Positions 12,834-24,834 of a DNA stretch of 64,000 bases are shown here, piece after piece. Each line of letters begins with the position of its first letter. Position 1 is the first letter of the stretch. Source of the stretch: Warburgia ugandensis (lineage: Eukaryota; Streptophyta; Magnoliopsida; Canellales; Canellaceae); contig CP141136.1 in NCBI GenBank assembly GCA_035236585.1, positions 50,113,136-50,177,135 on the forward strand. The letters are read 5' to 3'. Under the pieces are notes generated by a model. That model saw only the letters and a program-made list of their open reading frames with translations, was not told the DNA's origin and did no database searches. A program made the translations under genes and the position numbers.

Positions 12834-13315
12834 CTAATTTTTGTTGTACACAAGAATATCATCAAAGTACACAGCAACAAACTTTTTATTGAAAGGCTTA
12901 AAGACATGTCTCACTAAACACATGAAAGTGCTAGAAGCATTAAATAACCCAAAAGGCATAACCAACCATTTGGAAGTTATAAAAGTTATCTTCCATTCAT
13001 CACCTATTCTAATTTGAATTTGATAGTTCCTACTATGAAGATCAATCAGTAAAAATGTAATAGTTCCATGGAGTTGATATAGTAGATCATTAAGGGGAGG
13101 TATAAGGAAATGATAGTTGATCATTATTTTTTTCACCACTTTACTATCAATATACTTTCTCCACTATCCTTCATTGACATAAGAAGGACAAGTACTATAG
13201 AAGGGCTCTTACTTTCTTGAACCACACCTTTAACAACTAATTCATCTACTAGCCTTTTTAGTTCTTCATGCTCTTTAAGACTCATTTGATATGCAACTTT
13301 GTTAGGAAGGATAGA
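12834..13315 (-). pseudogene. pol: Gypsy reverse transcriptase remnant (L)
   Basis: The minus strand reads HEELKRLVDELVVKG near 13250, then MINYHFLIPPLNDLLYQLHG, EWLVMPFGL-like VMPFGLFNASSTFM and VYFDDILVYN, which carries the catalytic DD pair. The lineage pattern is gypsy. The N-terminal side stops at 13315, where element A/G is inserted; related pol sequence resumes at 43444. Confidence 0.92.
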
Positions 13316-13515
13316 TGTGACAACCCAGGTTTTTGTAACACATTTTGTTATAAATTTTTCAAAGGAAGGGCACTCTTAATATTAAAAAAATTTTGCAAAA
13401 CAAAGCAACGGAAATTCTTTTCTTTAGAACTTCTTTTGTAAAACCCAAGTTATCACTTCATACATAACATAAGTAGAACTTTGTATAAGATAAAATTCAA
13501 TTAAAGGAATATACA

Positions 13516-13521
13516 TTTATT
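13516..13521 (-). terminator. AATAAA poly(A) signal in A/G 3' LTR
   Basis: Minus-strand AATAAA lies 200 bases from the LTR's 3' end. It matches in position the AATAAA of F (41341) and C (29006). It is inferred to be a polyadenylation signal. Confidence 0.45.
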
Positions 13522-13959
13522 AAATTCCAGAATCCATCTAGTGGTTCATAGTGTGACGACCCGGGTTTTTGTAACACATTTTATAATGTATTTTGAAAGG
13601 CAGGGCCCTTAATAGTGTAAATTTTTTTCGCAAAACAAAGCAGCGGAAATTCTTTTCTTTAGAACTTGTTTTGTAAAACCCAAGTCATCACTTCATATAT
13701 AACATAAGTAGAATTTTATACAAAGATAAAATTCCATTGAAGGAATATACTTTCATTAAATTCCAGAATCCATCCAGTGGTTCACAGTATAGCCAAATCT
13801 ATTACAATACTTGTCCAAATTACATAATCCAAAACTCAAGCTCACCATACAATAAAACTCTCAACAAAGAAAAATACATGTCTTCAAGGGTATACCTTGA
13901 AGATTATTCTCTTCAAGTCTTCTATCGTCTTGAGCTCCTAACTCTCCTTCCCTTTATCT

Positions 13960-13986
13960 GAGATATTGCAACATTTACAATATCTT
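13960..13986. other. Conserved LTR stem-loop, copy in B
   Basis: Arms GAGATATTG and CAATATCTT, fully paired if one G-U pair is allowed. The box with AGCAAACAATGCTTGGTAGG follows. Confidence 0.7.
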
Positions 13987-15721
13987 AGCAAACAATGCTT
14001 GGTAGGGGATTCAAGAAGCATAATAATTGACAATGTAATTCCAATACTTCATAATCCCATTATCCCCAAACATATTCATGTCTCTACTCTTTACTTCGTA
14101 CTTTATGTGCATCCATATACATACATACTATACATGGGTAAATCAGTTAAATTTGTGAAAGTAGTCAAATATCATTCCCAACTAAGCTGATCAATTCTCT
14201 CCATTATAAGAACTCAGTATTTCAGCTAATCTTACACTGGGAATTTTCCTTCTTGGGAAATATTAGTAATATACAATTACCTAGCATTTCATTATGCTAA
14301 AACATAAGGCATTTCACTATGCCTATTCTCATATGCATCATAGTGCAAAATAATTAAAAGGGCTAACGCTTACTAGCTGAATGGGTGAACACAAAGTGGT
14401 TACTTCAATCCTCATGTAAGGAGGTGTTTAGACCTCACAAACATTAACAGAAGGCAGGGGAAGAGTGAGGCTCTATTAGATAACCCCTTTAACCACTATG
14501 TTCAACATTCACTAGAATAACCATAGCTCAACCTTTCATAAGGTTCCTATAAGCATGTTAACCCTAAGTACTCTTTCTAATAGATTTTAATCAAGCCCAT
14601 GAACATTTACAATGTCATTCATAGGGTTTATTATTCTCCTAGTTTGAGCTAAGGATTTGATAATCCTTATATTGTCCTACTAACTATAGCCCTTACTAAT
14701 GTTAAGTCAAAGTCATTCCTTCCTCTTATGTGTTCCTGAAACTCTAATTTCCAATTAGATTACATTTTGGTGACTCATGCTCATTATATCTCAACAACAA
14801 CTTAATATTTGAATCTACTAATAAAATTTGACAACAATTAAATCATAAACTTTAAAGCATGACTCCAATATAAATTTAACAAACATTTGTACTAACATGC
14901 TTCCTATGAACGTAACTCAACCTAATGGAATAAAACTATACTTAAACTAGCATGATCCTAAGTTACAATGGCATGAAATCATACTAAAGTGCTCCTAAGA
15001 TAATTAAATCTAGCACCTTATGATAACAATATAATCATATATCATGCTAAAGTCTAAAAGTTATACTAGCATGCTTTATAACATAAATCATATTTAAGAT
15101 GCTATTATCAATTAATAGAAAATGAAAATGATTATATTAATATTTTTAGAAACCTTCACTTATGATCCAACCATTAGATCTTAGATCTTTTCCTTTTGAT
15201 CAAGGGTTTTAGTTATATTTAGGGGTTTTTCTTTATTAAGGTCCAAAGATCATATTGATTCATTTTTGTCATAATCCATTCATAATCTCCTTGGATTTCA
15301 TCATATTAACATCCATCCCATCTATCCCAAGGATCTGATCACACTTGATCTTATTGATCAAGTGGGTCCCTTTGAAATTTTTAGGGTTTTTCCTTCCATA
15401 GTGGGTAAATCCCTAAATATCTCTTAGATATGTCCAAATAAACCATTTAGATAACTTCATTTCAATATTATATCATTATTAAAACATATCTCCAAGATCT
15501 GATCATCTCAGATCTTAAAGATCTTGGCAATTGGAAACTTGATTCCTAAATAAAAAAATTTGTATTATATATTTTCTCCATTTTATCATTTGATAAGAAA
15601 ATATACATTTTAAGCTTTCCATAGCTTCTTTCCGATCTCAATTTGGAGTTCATATGACTCCAGAATTAGATATGGAAGTTTATAGTCATTCCTAGGGCCT
15701 AGATTTGATCTGGGCCCAATG

Positions 15722-16030
15722 GAATGGACGGCCTAGATTTTTTGTGCAGACGGAACGGGTGGACGGATAGCTTAGTTCATCGCACGTCTGTCGCGGAGGC
15801 GCTACGGACGCTCCTGCCCAGAAAGTCCACAGACGGGCGTGGGACGAGCGGAACGCTCGTCGTGATGCGTTCGTAACTGGGATGCGAGGCAGGCGCATCT
15901 ACTTAGGATATTTTCCGAAGCACGGTAGTTCTGCTTGGAACAACGTCACATGCGTAGCATGCAGGAATGCTTCCGCGTGCGGCATTTTTGTGATGCGTTG
16001 CGCATGGCGTCCTGGGCCCCATTCAATCAG
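15722..16030. other. CpG-rich block in LTR B
   Basis: This block holds dozens of CG dinucleotides (for example around 15780-15870) in otherwise AT-rich DNA. Homologous stretches in A (about 35380-35590) and G (about 42090-42250) have many TG/CA in their place. That pattern is expected from decay of methylated CpG. Overlapping reading frames on both strands here are chance products of high GC. Confidence 0.7.
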
Positions 16031-16677
16031 GAGATCGGACAGTCCATTTTGGACCATCCAATCAATCCCTATTAATTGAGGGCCCAAAACTTATCCGATC
16101 TTTGTGAAAATTCTACCATAGGGGTTTTGCACCCTTCTGGATCTATTGGTAGGTCAAATGTTTCATCTGAGCCTTCAATCATCCTGAATTAAAGGTTCTA
16201 TTGTTTACTTTATTTTTACCATTTTATTACCAAAATAAAATTACAGTAGAATAAAAATTTCATAAAACACTAGTAAAAATGTACAAAAAGTATTCCCACC
16301 TACCTAATTGGAGAAAAAATGTTAGTTATATGTCCAATTTAAAAGAATATCCTTTTGATGAAGATATGGCCCAAGATCCACCTTTCTTGCAATTTTCGTT
16401 GTTTGAACCATTGGATCTCGAAATTGATTTGGGGATTTTGTAGCTAAGGTATGATAGGAAGTTTTGGATGGTGAGATTTGTGATATTAGATCTGGAAAGG
16501 AGTGCCTAATTGAGTTTAAGTCTCTTGTTCCAATCTAGAGAGAAAAGGAAAATGAAAAGTGGGAGATCTTTTGAGAGTTTTGGGTTTTGGGGGATGGATC
16601 CAGATCTAGATTTGCCGGGCAAGTGAAGAAAATTTTGTGAGAATTTTATGAGCATTTTTGGAGGATTTTTGGGGTTG

Positions 16678-16686
16678 TATTTATAG
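16678..16686 (-). promoter_or_regulatory. TATA box of LTR B
   Basis: Minus-strand CTATAAATA, about 590 bases inside the LTR start. It is in the same position as in F and G. Confidence 0.55.
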
Positions 16687-17448
16687 GCATTTTAGGTCTT
16701 CTTTCATGATGAAGTTTAATAATGATGGTTCATTTTTTATTATTAATTTAGCATTGGATTCTCCCATGCTCCATTTTTCTTCCCCAAGACCAGCTGGTGT
16801 GGTTTGACCCATGATTTCACATGGGCTGGCCATAGGATTCGTTTTTGGGTCCCTTGTGGGCCCCATGCGGGGCCCACATGGTGTAAAAAGACCATTTCGC
16901 CCTTTATATATAAAAATTAGAATTTTATTCCCATGATCTCGGATTTGAGTGCACTTAGTGGCATTGGATTTGTATTTCTCAGTACATTCTAAATTTTGAT
17001 GTCTCAGATTTTGATTTTTGGGTAAAATCACTATTTTACCCTTTTGTCCAAAAATGAAGAAAATTAAGGATTTTCTTCCGATTTCAGATTTTGTCGTACT
17101 TATAGTCATTCTGAAGGGTTTGCTAAGTTTAATTTTAAATGTACATGTCTTATTCTTTGATTATACTTTTATAAGAAGTATATTCTAAATAACCCTAATA
17201 TTTCAACCCAAAATTTCTGAAACTCAAACTTTATTGTTTTTCTTAATCAATTACAAAAATTGGGGTATCAGTACAATACTTGTCCAAATTACATAATCCA
17301 ATTTTAAAAGTTCACCATACAATAGAAACTATGAATACAATATAATGTTCTTAAATAAAAATACATGTGTTTAGGGGATATACCCTAATTGATTATTCTT
17401 CAAAGTCTTCTTAAGTATTGAGCTCCTAATTCTCCTTCTTTGTATCTA

Positions 17449-17482
17449 AGATATTGTAAACATTCAAACATTTACAACATCT
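17449..17482. other. Conserved LTR stem-loop, copy in A
   Basis: Arms AGATATTGTAAA and TTTACAACATCT, paired except for one position that is a G-U pair when read on the element's sense strand. Confidence 0.7.
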
Positions 17483-20295
17483 CAGCAAGCTATGCTTGGT
17501 AGGGGATTCAAGAAGCTTAATAATTTGACAGTATAATCCTAATACTTCATAATCCCATTATTCATACTCATGAATCAATCTCTTTACTTTGTCATATATG
17601 TATATCCTTACACATACATACTGTATATGTTGTAATGATATATACGGTCAAAACCATGAAAAATAGTTAATATCTCAAACATCAATAGTCACACTTAGAC
17701 ACACTGAGTTGATCAATCATCCAGGCTTTGTTGGAAAATACTCCCTCATTTGGGTAGTATCATCACACTCAACCATACATAATTGATAAAACATCAAGAC
17801 TTTGCTAGGAAAATACTCCTTATTTAGGTAGTATCGGCATCTCATTATACCATGCATTACAACGAAAAATACTCAAAGGACTACTATGCTGCAGTCTGAT
17901 CCGTACCAGCATGCTTGAATAACTACTTTCATACTCCACAGATACCAAATGTGAAAAATCATCTATGTCATGTCAATATGGGGAGATAGACCGTCACAGT
18001 GGTGGCCTTCCCATAATTGCCCCACTAGACATCTTCCCTCTCTTTGGGCATAGTATCATCATATATATCACATTTCAGAGATCGAGTGGCCAAACCCTCA
18101 TAACCCTCCTAGGATAGCATCCCTAGGCATATGCCTATTTTAAACAAAAACCACAAACCTCTTTGCTTGTATATAAAGTATTCTTTTATTTATCAAATGT
18201 CTTGTCTATTTATATCATCATCCTCGTATTTTGGTATTCTTATACCAAGGATAGGATTTCACTTCAAACTTAGGGATCATCATTTATAATGAATGATACC
18301 CATGTTCATATAAGTTTAGGGATCACCATTCTATATGAATGATTCATATGTATTGATTTTTATACTTATTAGACAATTTGTCTATTTATCTAGGGTCGGA
18401 ATACCTTCTAGCTCCCTATTCACTTAGGGTTTTCCTCAATTCTCACTTAACCATTTCATATGTGCTTTGGTTGAATCATAAGAGCCTTTAAGCGATTTAA
18501 CACAAGTATTTACATTACACTTGTCAACATTTTGAGACATAAGATCATGTATTCAACATGTATTTCTCATGTAGACGCATTCATCAAATCCTCCTATGTA
18601 ACAATACTGTACGACCATGATGGGGCAGATCCATGTCCATCCAACAGTGCGATCTAATGTTCTTAATGATCTGTTGGACATGGACTAATATGAATGTTGG
18701 TAAGATCATTATCTATCTTCTCCAATTTACTATGTATTTTAATTTGAGTATAATATATATTTCAAATTATAAAATCCCTAGAAATTTCATAGAAAGTTGA
18801 ACATGATTAGGATCCTCATACGATCATACGATAGATCGAAAGACTACTCATAGACTAGACCTTCAATTTAAAAGACTAATCAATAGAGTTATTTGTATAT
18901 ATCTCAAATCAGCAATGTATCATGGTTAAGAAGCTCAGATTAGTGATTTAAATTGCAGATCATGGCTTAGCTCAATCACTAGTAGATACTGGCAAATCAG
19001 AATGGTTGATATCAGGTAGGTAGATTAAGATTGCTATCTTGGAAAAACTTAATCATTGCTATGTTTTGATAAGAAGGAAATAATGTGGATGATATACTTT
19101 TACTATTGTAAATCTTAAATGGAATCAAAGCATGTAAAACTTAGTCTTCATCTTGTGATGCATTTTACTTTATCAAATTGGAAATTGAATGATTGAACTT
19201 ACAATTGAAATTTCTATTATTGTCTAGTTATAGCTCCCGAACGAAAGAGTATGAACTTCCCCTATTGGACTGGAACTTACATACACATACCTATATCTAG
19301 TGACACCTCTAAAAGTTAAAGCCAGCATATAAACATAGGCTACTATTCAACAGGATTATCGATTTAGGCATTTAGACTGAACCATACATTAAAAACTTGT
19401 AGCACTCTCTCTTAGTTGTGCGTGTAGATAGGTTAACTGAATTTGTATATTGGTAATCATTTCATGTTGAATCACTGTCTTCTTTGACTATCTTCACTAA
19501 AGATGTGCTTTAACTCTTCCCTATGAATGTATAAGAAACGCCATGGAATAACTCAAGAATGAATGACTTCCTTTCAACCAGACGTGTTTAAGAATAAAAG
19601 ATGGGAGTGTATGTGCTTAAGGACGAGTGGTAACTAAGTTCTCAAGTCTATAGAGGGAATACAACTAAAACAAATATATGCTTGCTTTTGTAGAAAACTT
19701 GTGCACTTTCGAGTATGAGAAATGAGTAAACAATGATGTAACAAGACGCACATGCAAGTTTATTATTGAATGCTTTAAGATGTATCTTTTGATTGTCAAA
19801 TAGTAGTTGCTTGCATGAAGCTAAATTGTGTTAGTCATGCTTATACGAGGGTAAAAGAATGTGCATAGAGATGTTTTAAGGGATGGTTTGAATCATGCTA
19901 TTTAACAATTCTTTATTTATATCATATGTAAATGCGAATGTGCGGTGTCATGTGGATGATTGTTGCAATAGTGAGGGCTCCTTGTAAATTATGATAATGC
20001 TTGTAGAAATGGTACATAAATGGCTCTTTTGTGTTGTGCTTAGAACTTCAAAATTACTTGAGATATATCATTTTTTGTGAAATGACATTGAAACCTAAAA
20101 CCCTTTCATGAATAAAGTTATACTTGGGATGGAGGGTGATTTCTTGTTTTGTTCATATGATTTTAAGGCAAGTGCTCATAGAGTAGCTGTAAGTCCTGAG
20201 ATGTTTTCATTTGAGTTAGGAATAACCGCTCAATTGTAGCTCAAGTATGTAGATCCTGAGGCATGTGCTCATTGAGAAGCTGTAAGGCCCAATAT

Positions 20296-20357
20296 GGTCC
20301 AGGTGTGTTGGGCCATGGTTCAGGAGTGTTGGACCTTGTCCAGGAGCGTTGGACAAG
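20296..20357. repeat. Three tandem 21-bp units in D left LTR
   Basis: Units of the form GGTYCAGGAGTGTTGGACYTT, three copies here. The matching place in the right LTR (30656-30696) has two. Confidence 0.8.
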
Positions 20358-21280
20358 ATGTGATGTGATGTGATAGAAGGGAGGTCTCTGCCAGTAGGAT
20401 AGGTGTGCCAGTGTCCATGCGACAGGACTAAAATGGTCACACCTTGCATAAGCATGGGTACTGAATGATTTCATGAGCATGATTGTAAAATACCTTGATT
20501 TTTTTTCTTTATATGAGCATCCTATTGTGTTCTTCACTCTCCAAGATTTATCGACCGAATTTTTAACTGAGACCTTGTATCTTTAATATTTCTTAGATGT
20601 TTCCAAACATTATTATAATTATGCTAGACTTGAAGTTGTTAAATTTAAGCATTGCTGAGATTATGCATATTCTAATAAAATCATATAAACATAGTTTCCT
20701 CTCTACATTTACATCCTTTGGTGACGGTTTTCACCTATGGATTTAATGCATTATGTACATATTAATGTATATATGTCGGTTCTTTTAGATTGATGGTGCT
20801 TTTAAGGATTGACTTATAAATGAATTGGATTAATTGTACATCATTAGTAGTTATGCATGACCACGTACTCAATCATATATGAATTTGAAATGCATCACTC
20901 TCATAAACAAAGTAGGTGAGATGAACACATGTGCATGAATGAGGAATAACATTAAAGTATCATATGCATGAATGGAATTGAATGATTATGGGTAAGTATG
21001 AAAAATAATTCTTGTATGACCAAAGAATCATGAAATGACAATGACATAGGATTGCTTGGATACATACTAAACAGGAACAATGTATGATTCTTTTACAAAC
21101 ATAGAAATACATACGAATGGATTTCATATAATGCATGAATTGACAACTTAGGTTTTTAACTTGAGCATGTGATTAAGCTAATATGGTTATGTTTTGCTAT
21201 GAATAATTTCCAAATGTAAATCATGAAAATCCATGCCAAAGTAACAACCTTTTTGCACATACACAAATGCAAGCTTATTG

Positions 21281-21306
21281 AGACATTGTAATTGTTTACA
21301 ATGTCT
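21281..21306. other. Conserved LTR stem-loop, copy in D
   Basis: Arms AGACATTGTAA and TTACAATGTCT pair perfectly. Relative to F and H one base pair is changed on both sides (T-A to C-G). Confidence 0.75.
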
Positions 21307-21857
21307 TAGATTGAAGAATTAGAATAGAAGGACAAACAAGTTGAGCTGAGTACGTGAAAGCAAGCGTGGAGTAGTAATCATAGCAGATTTGGATTTCAGT
21401 ATGTGAGGAGTGATCCTTACACCCTGGGATTTAATTTATGAGTTATTAGAGAAGTTGTATGTATATTTACATTGATGTAGTGGATTCATTTTATGTAGTG
21501 ACATGTATTCTGATGTGGTTGTGACTAGAAGTTCTAGGATTTGATGAGTTGCCTATATTTTCTTTGAAACAATGAAAACTTATTTGCATTGTCTATCATG
21601 TGTTTCGCACGCATGCGTTAAATGAGTATATGTTCGAAAAATTGAGGAACTCTGCCAAATTTTTGGTAGGAATGAGACACTCATTCTACTATATAATCCT
21701 TGCGTTTGTTGTAGAAATGACACTCGAGATTTTCAGAAAAACATTTCAATGAACAAAGTCTTCTACTACTTTATTTTCAAAAGAAACTTTCAAACAAGGG
21801 GCCTCGCATTTTGAAAAGTATTTAAAAAGCATTACAAAACCTCGGGGTGCCATTGTT

Positions 21858-21869
21858 TGGTATTAGAGC
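21858..21869 (+). promoter_or_regulatory. Primer binding site of D (tRNA-iMet type)
   Basis: TGGTATTAGAGC lies six bases after the LTR end. It matches the initiator methionine primer site TGGTATCAGAGC with one change. It fixes the element's orientation as forward. Confidence 0.85.
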
Positions 21870-22252
21870 GTAGATTCAATTCACTCACAACTAGTCACAA
21901 TAAGGAAAGTTATTGGAATCCACAAAGTGAAGAGAGTTAGTGCTCATCAAAGTAAAAAGAAGAGTATGTTCGTGGAATAGTATGATTCTTGAGGAAATGA
22001 TTAGAGGATAAGATCATTTGAGTTAGTATTTGAGTGATCTACTTGCATGAAAGATCTCTTAAGAGTTTAGGTATTAGCTTGGGCAATGAGTATAGAGTTT
22101 TAGAGAGTATGACAACTACTGTATAATACTAGTTGAGAATCATTATGGGAAATTAGGCGATGGTTAAAGTTGTGAAATCTTTTGAAAGCTTGAAGGATTA
22201 TGGAACTAGATTGAGTACAGAGAGGAGATTGAAGACTGAAAATTTTACGGTA

Positions 22253-22256
<4 letters not shown>

Positions 22257-22306
<50 letters not shown>
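22257..22306. repeat. (GA)n microsatellite
   Basis: About 25 GA units in the internal region of D. The Ser-Leu repeat reading on the minus strand comes from it. Confidence 0.95.
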
Positions 22307-22310
<4 letters not shown>

Positions 22311-22945
22311 ATACAAAATAACCATTGTGAAGAGGAAGTGAACAAAATAAGTTAGATATATTAACTGTCTAAATATAAAAACTTAGAGATGGTTGACATT
22401 AGGATTAATAATGATTTTGAATTAAGTTCTTTCTAAGACGATAAACTTGGAAATAGTCAACTCTTTACAAAGAACCTTGTTAAATAGAATATATGATGAT
22501 TCAATGTAATTTTGATGAGAAACAAGATGAATATGGATATGGAAGAAAAGAATATGAAATCATAGGATTTTGTAAGGAAACTTGGTTAGAAGATTTGATA
22601 CTTATACAAAGATAATTAGAGAAGAGACATGTAAGAAAAAGGGACAAAAAGTAACCTAAGAAATTTTGATTCCAACATGTGAGTGAGAAATAGTTACGGT
22701 TAAAAACTTCAAAGACTAGTAACCTAATCTATATAAGTGAGAAAACAAGAAGGAAAATTCTTTGTTAAACAAAGTTGTGAAATCATTGTGGCCTAGATTA
22801 TAACTTAAAACTCAAATGAATAAATAGATGAAGGGACTATCCATTTAGAGTTATTGATGAATGATATAAAGAAAGTGGGGAAATGAAATACATATAGAAT
22901 TACTTGGGAAATGACATAGAACAATTTCGAGGACCAAATTTTTAT

Positions 22946-22958
22946 AAGGAGGGAAGAA
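22946..22958 (+). promoter_or_regulatory. Polypurine tract of D
   Basis: AAGGAGGGAAGAA directly precedes TGTAACAAC of the right LTR. It is preceded by a GAGGACCAAATT block like that near the pol end in related elements. Confidence 0.8.
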
Positions 22959-23212
22959 TGTAACAACTATAAATTTTGAGTAATTTCTAGGTAGTTACAA
23001 TATATCTTAGATGAAAATAAAAATAGATATGGAATTACTTAGAAATTGAATTTCAAGGAAGTAACTCTCTTGAAAACTCAACATTTGGATTTGAAAACAC
23101 CAAAAATGAAAACTATGCATCGAGACAATTCCAACGGCATTAATTTTGAGAGAAATAGAATTAAAATGAAGAAGTTATGAGGTTTTGAATGAAGAGGGCA
23201 TTTTAGTAATAC

Positions 23213-23233
23213 AAAAAAAAAAAAAAAAAAAAA
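23213..23233. repeat. Poly(A) tract
   Basis: Twenty-one consecutive A in the right LTR of D. A run of eleven C follows at 23520-23530. Confidence 0.9.
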
Positions 23234-24824
23234 CTAGGTGTGCCATTTTGATATTGACACCCCTGTCAGATAAACCAAAAACCCTAGTGATCTTTCTTCT
23301 TTTCTCTCCTCTCTCTCATCTTTCCCCTCTCCCCGATCAGTCACCGATGACATCGTCATGCCTGATGCACCCAGCTCATCAGCAATGCCTGAAACCCCAA
23401 AAGAAGCGGGTTGCTGGAGAAAATGGAGAAAACTAGTGTCCACCCCATCACTTTTGCTTGTATCTTCACGGGACAAGAGAGAAAACCTCTCCCTCCATCT
23501 CCTTCAGCGATTATGTGCGCCCCCCCCCCCTTGCTCCCTCTTCATCATGAAACCCGCCTCTGATTGGCAGAATGAGCCCTGTTTTCCGACATCTTTCCAG
23601 CCACCCACAGTAAACCTTGCTCGAATCTGCTTCTAGCAAGCTCCCCTTCACCCCAAATCTTCCACCATCACAATGCCTCTCCAGTCATGTACCCTTGTGA
23701 GAAACCCCTTTTTCCTTCTTCTCTGATTTGGCCAAAACCATCTTTCAGTCGGATTCTTTTACCGGCGACTGAAATAGCCACCCACCACTAGCCACCGTGC
23801 ACAAACCCTCTCCCTTCCTCTTCTCTTCTCTTCTCTTCTCCCCTCTCATCTCCTTCCTCTAGCCAGCACTGCAAATGGTATGCCAGCCGCCTTCTCTCCC
23901 CACTATCCTCTTACTTCACCAATGATGCCCTATAGGCCTCACCCTAGCAGCGCCATTTCCTTCATCGATCATAGAACCCTAGCCATGGTGAATAGTTCTA
24001 AGGAACAATGTACACAACAATGAAAATGACTCGAATTGGTGATCTGAGCCATTCATCACGTTCCACTTGATGCCACGAACAAAACCCCTCAAGCGATTTG
24101 ATGAACGGAGTTGATCTAACGGAGAACCTGACACTGCAATACTGTACGAACATGATGGGGCAGATCCATTTCCATCCAACAGTGATATGATGTTCTTAAT
24201 GATCTATAGGACATGGACTAACATGACTGTTGGTAAGATCTGTAACACCCCTAATTTTTTTGTAATAAAAATATAATAGTAAAAATGAAGATTTTAAGGA
24301 AAAATCAGGCTGGAATATTAGGTTTAGCAAAAATGTACTTCGTACAGAAGTACAAATAAGGCTTAAAGATATGCATAAATGAAAACATATCTCACGAACC
24401 CTTCAGAATGACTGGAAGCACGGTGCATTCTAAATTCTGAGTGAAAAACCTTTATTTTTTCCATTTAAGAGCAAAAGGGTAAAATGGTAATTTTACCCTA
24501 GCCAAGGTCTAAGACATTAAATTTAGAATGTACTCAAAAATACGAGTCCAACGCCACTAAGAACACTCAATTCTGAGTTCATAGTAGTAAACTTAAAATT
24601 TTATACATAAAGGGCAAAATGGTCTTTTTACACATGTGGGGCCACATGGGGCCCACAAAGGACCCAAAATGGAATTCAATGACCAGACCACGTGCAATCA
24701 TGGGTCAAACCACTACCACCGGCTAGTGGAGAAGGAGGTGCTAATGGGAATCAAATAAATATTAAATATTAAAAAGGAAAAAAACATAATAATTAAGTGT
24801 TATGATGAAAAACACTAAAAATCC

Positions 24825-24834
24825 CTATAAATAG
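24825..24834 (+). promoter_or_regulatory. TATA box of LTR C
   Basis: CTATAAATAG lies 585 bases into the LTR and is followed by a CT-rich tract at 24890-24960. It is the best-preserved promoter motif in the window with F. Confidence 0.65.

Larger units (their letters stand above)
9880..13315 (-). mobile_element. Element L, Ty3/gypsy chromovirus-type, left part
   Basis: Minus-strand gypsy pol remnants occur in the order reverse transcriptase (12834-13315), RNase H region (about 12100-12830, weak), integrase (about 11557-11838) and C-terminal tail (10787-11300). LTR-like DNA follows down to about 9880. The motifs resemble CRM/Reina-type chromoviruses; the lineage is not settled. The element is split by A/G, and the remaining N-terminal pol part lies from 43444 on. 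It is broken in many places and is the oldest layer of the nested stack. Confidence 0.85.
13552..17270 (-). mobile_element. LTR B, solo LTR of the A/F/G subfamily
   Basis: A complete reverse-oriented LTR of about 3.7 kb runs from TGTGACGACCCGGG at 13552 to about 17270-17275. It lies within the poly(A) side of the A/G 3' LTR: the sequence before 13552 and after 17271 resembles adjoining parts of that LTR. I could not find a clean 5-bp target duplication, so its insertion route is uncertain. It keeps a CpG-rich block (15722-16030) that has decayed in A and G, which suggests it is younger than its host. Confidence 0.75.
18597..21852 (+). repeat. Left (5') LTR of D
   Basis: Ends in GGGGTGCCA just before the primer site. 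It is collinear with 29200-31480 and 34222-34559 of the right LTR. It is shorter than the right LTR even after removing the nested insertions. It contains the conserved stem-loop at 21281 and a 21-bp repeat at 20296. Confidence 0.85.
21853..22958 (+). other. Internal region of D
   Basis: About 1.1 kb between primer site and polypurine tract, AT-rich with one GA microsatellite. No gag, protease or reverse transcriptase motif in any frame. It is typical of large retrotransposon derivatives that depend on autonomous relatives. Confidence 0.7.

Noticed and set aside
13547-17275. Target duplication for LTR B
   Set aside because: catag on the left and gtaca or atact on the right do not match, so no duplication is claimed.
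20216-20537. Overlapping minus-strand reading frames in the D left LTR with a counterpart at 30513-30872 in the right LTR
   Set aside because: The likeness comes from the two LTRs being copies of each other; frames and lengths are not kept and no protein motif is present.
22100-22345. Ser-Leu repeat reading frame
   Set aside because: Translation of the (GA)n microsatellite.
23280-23990. Host gene exon suggested by higher GC and a 92-residue frame
   Set aside because: Lies within the right LTR of D between its start and insertion C; no splice context or protein likeness, and similar CT-rich blocks occur in H and J LTRs.
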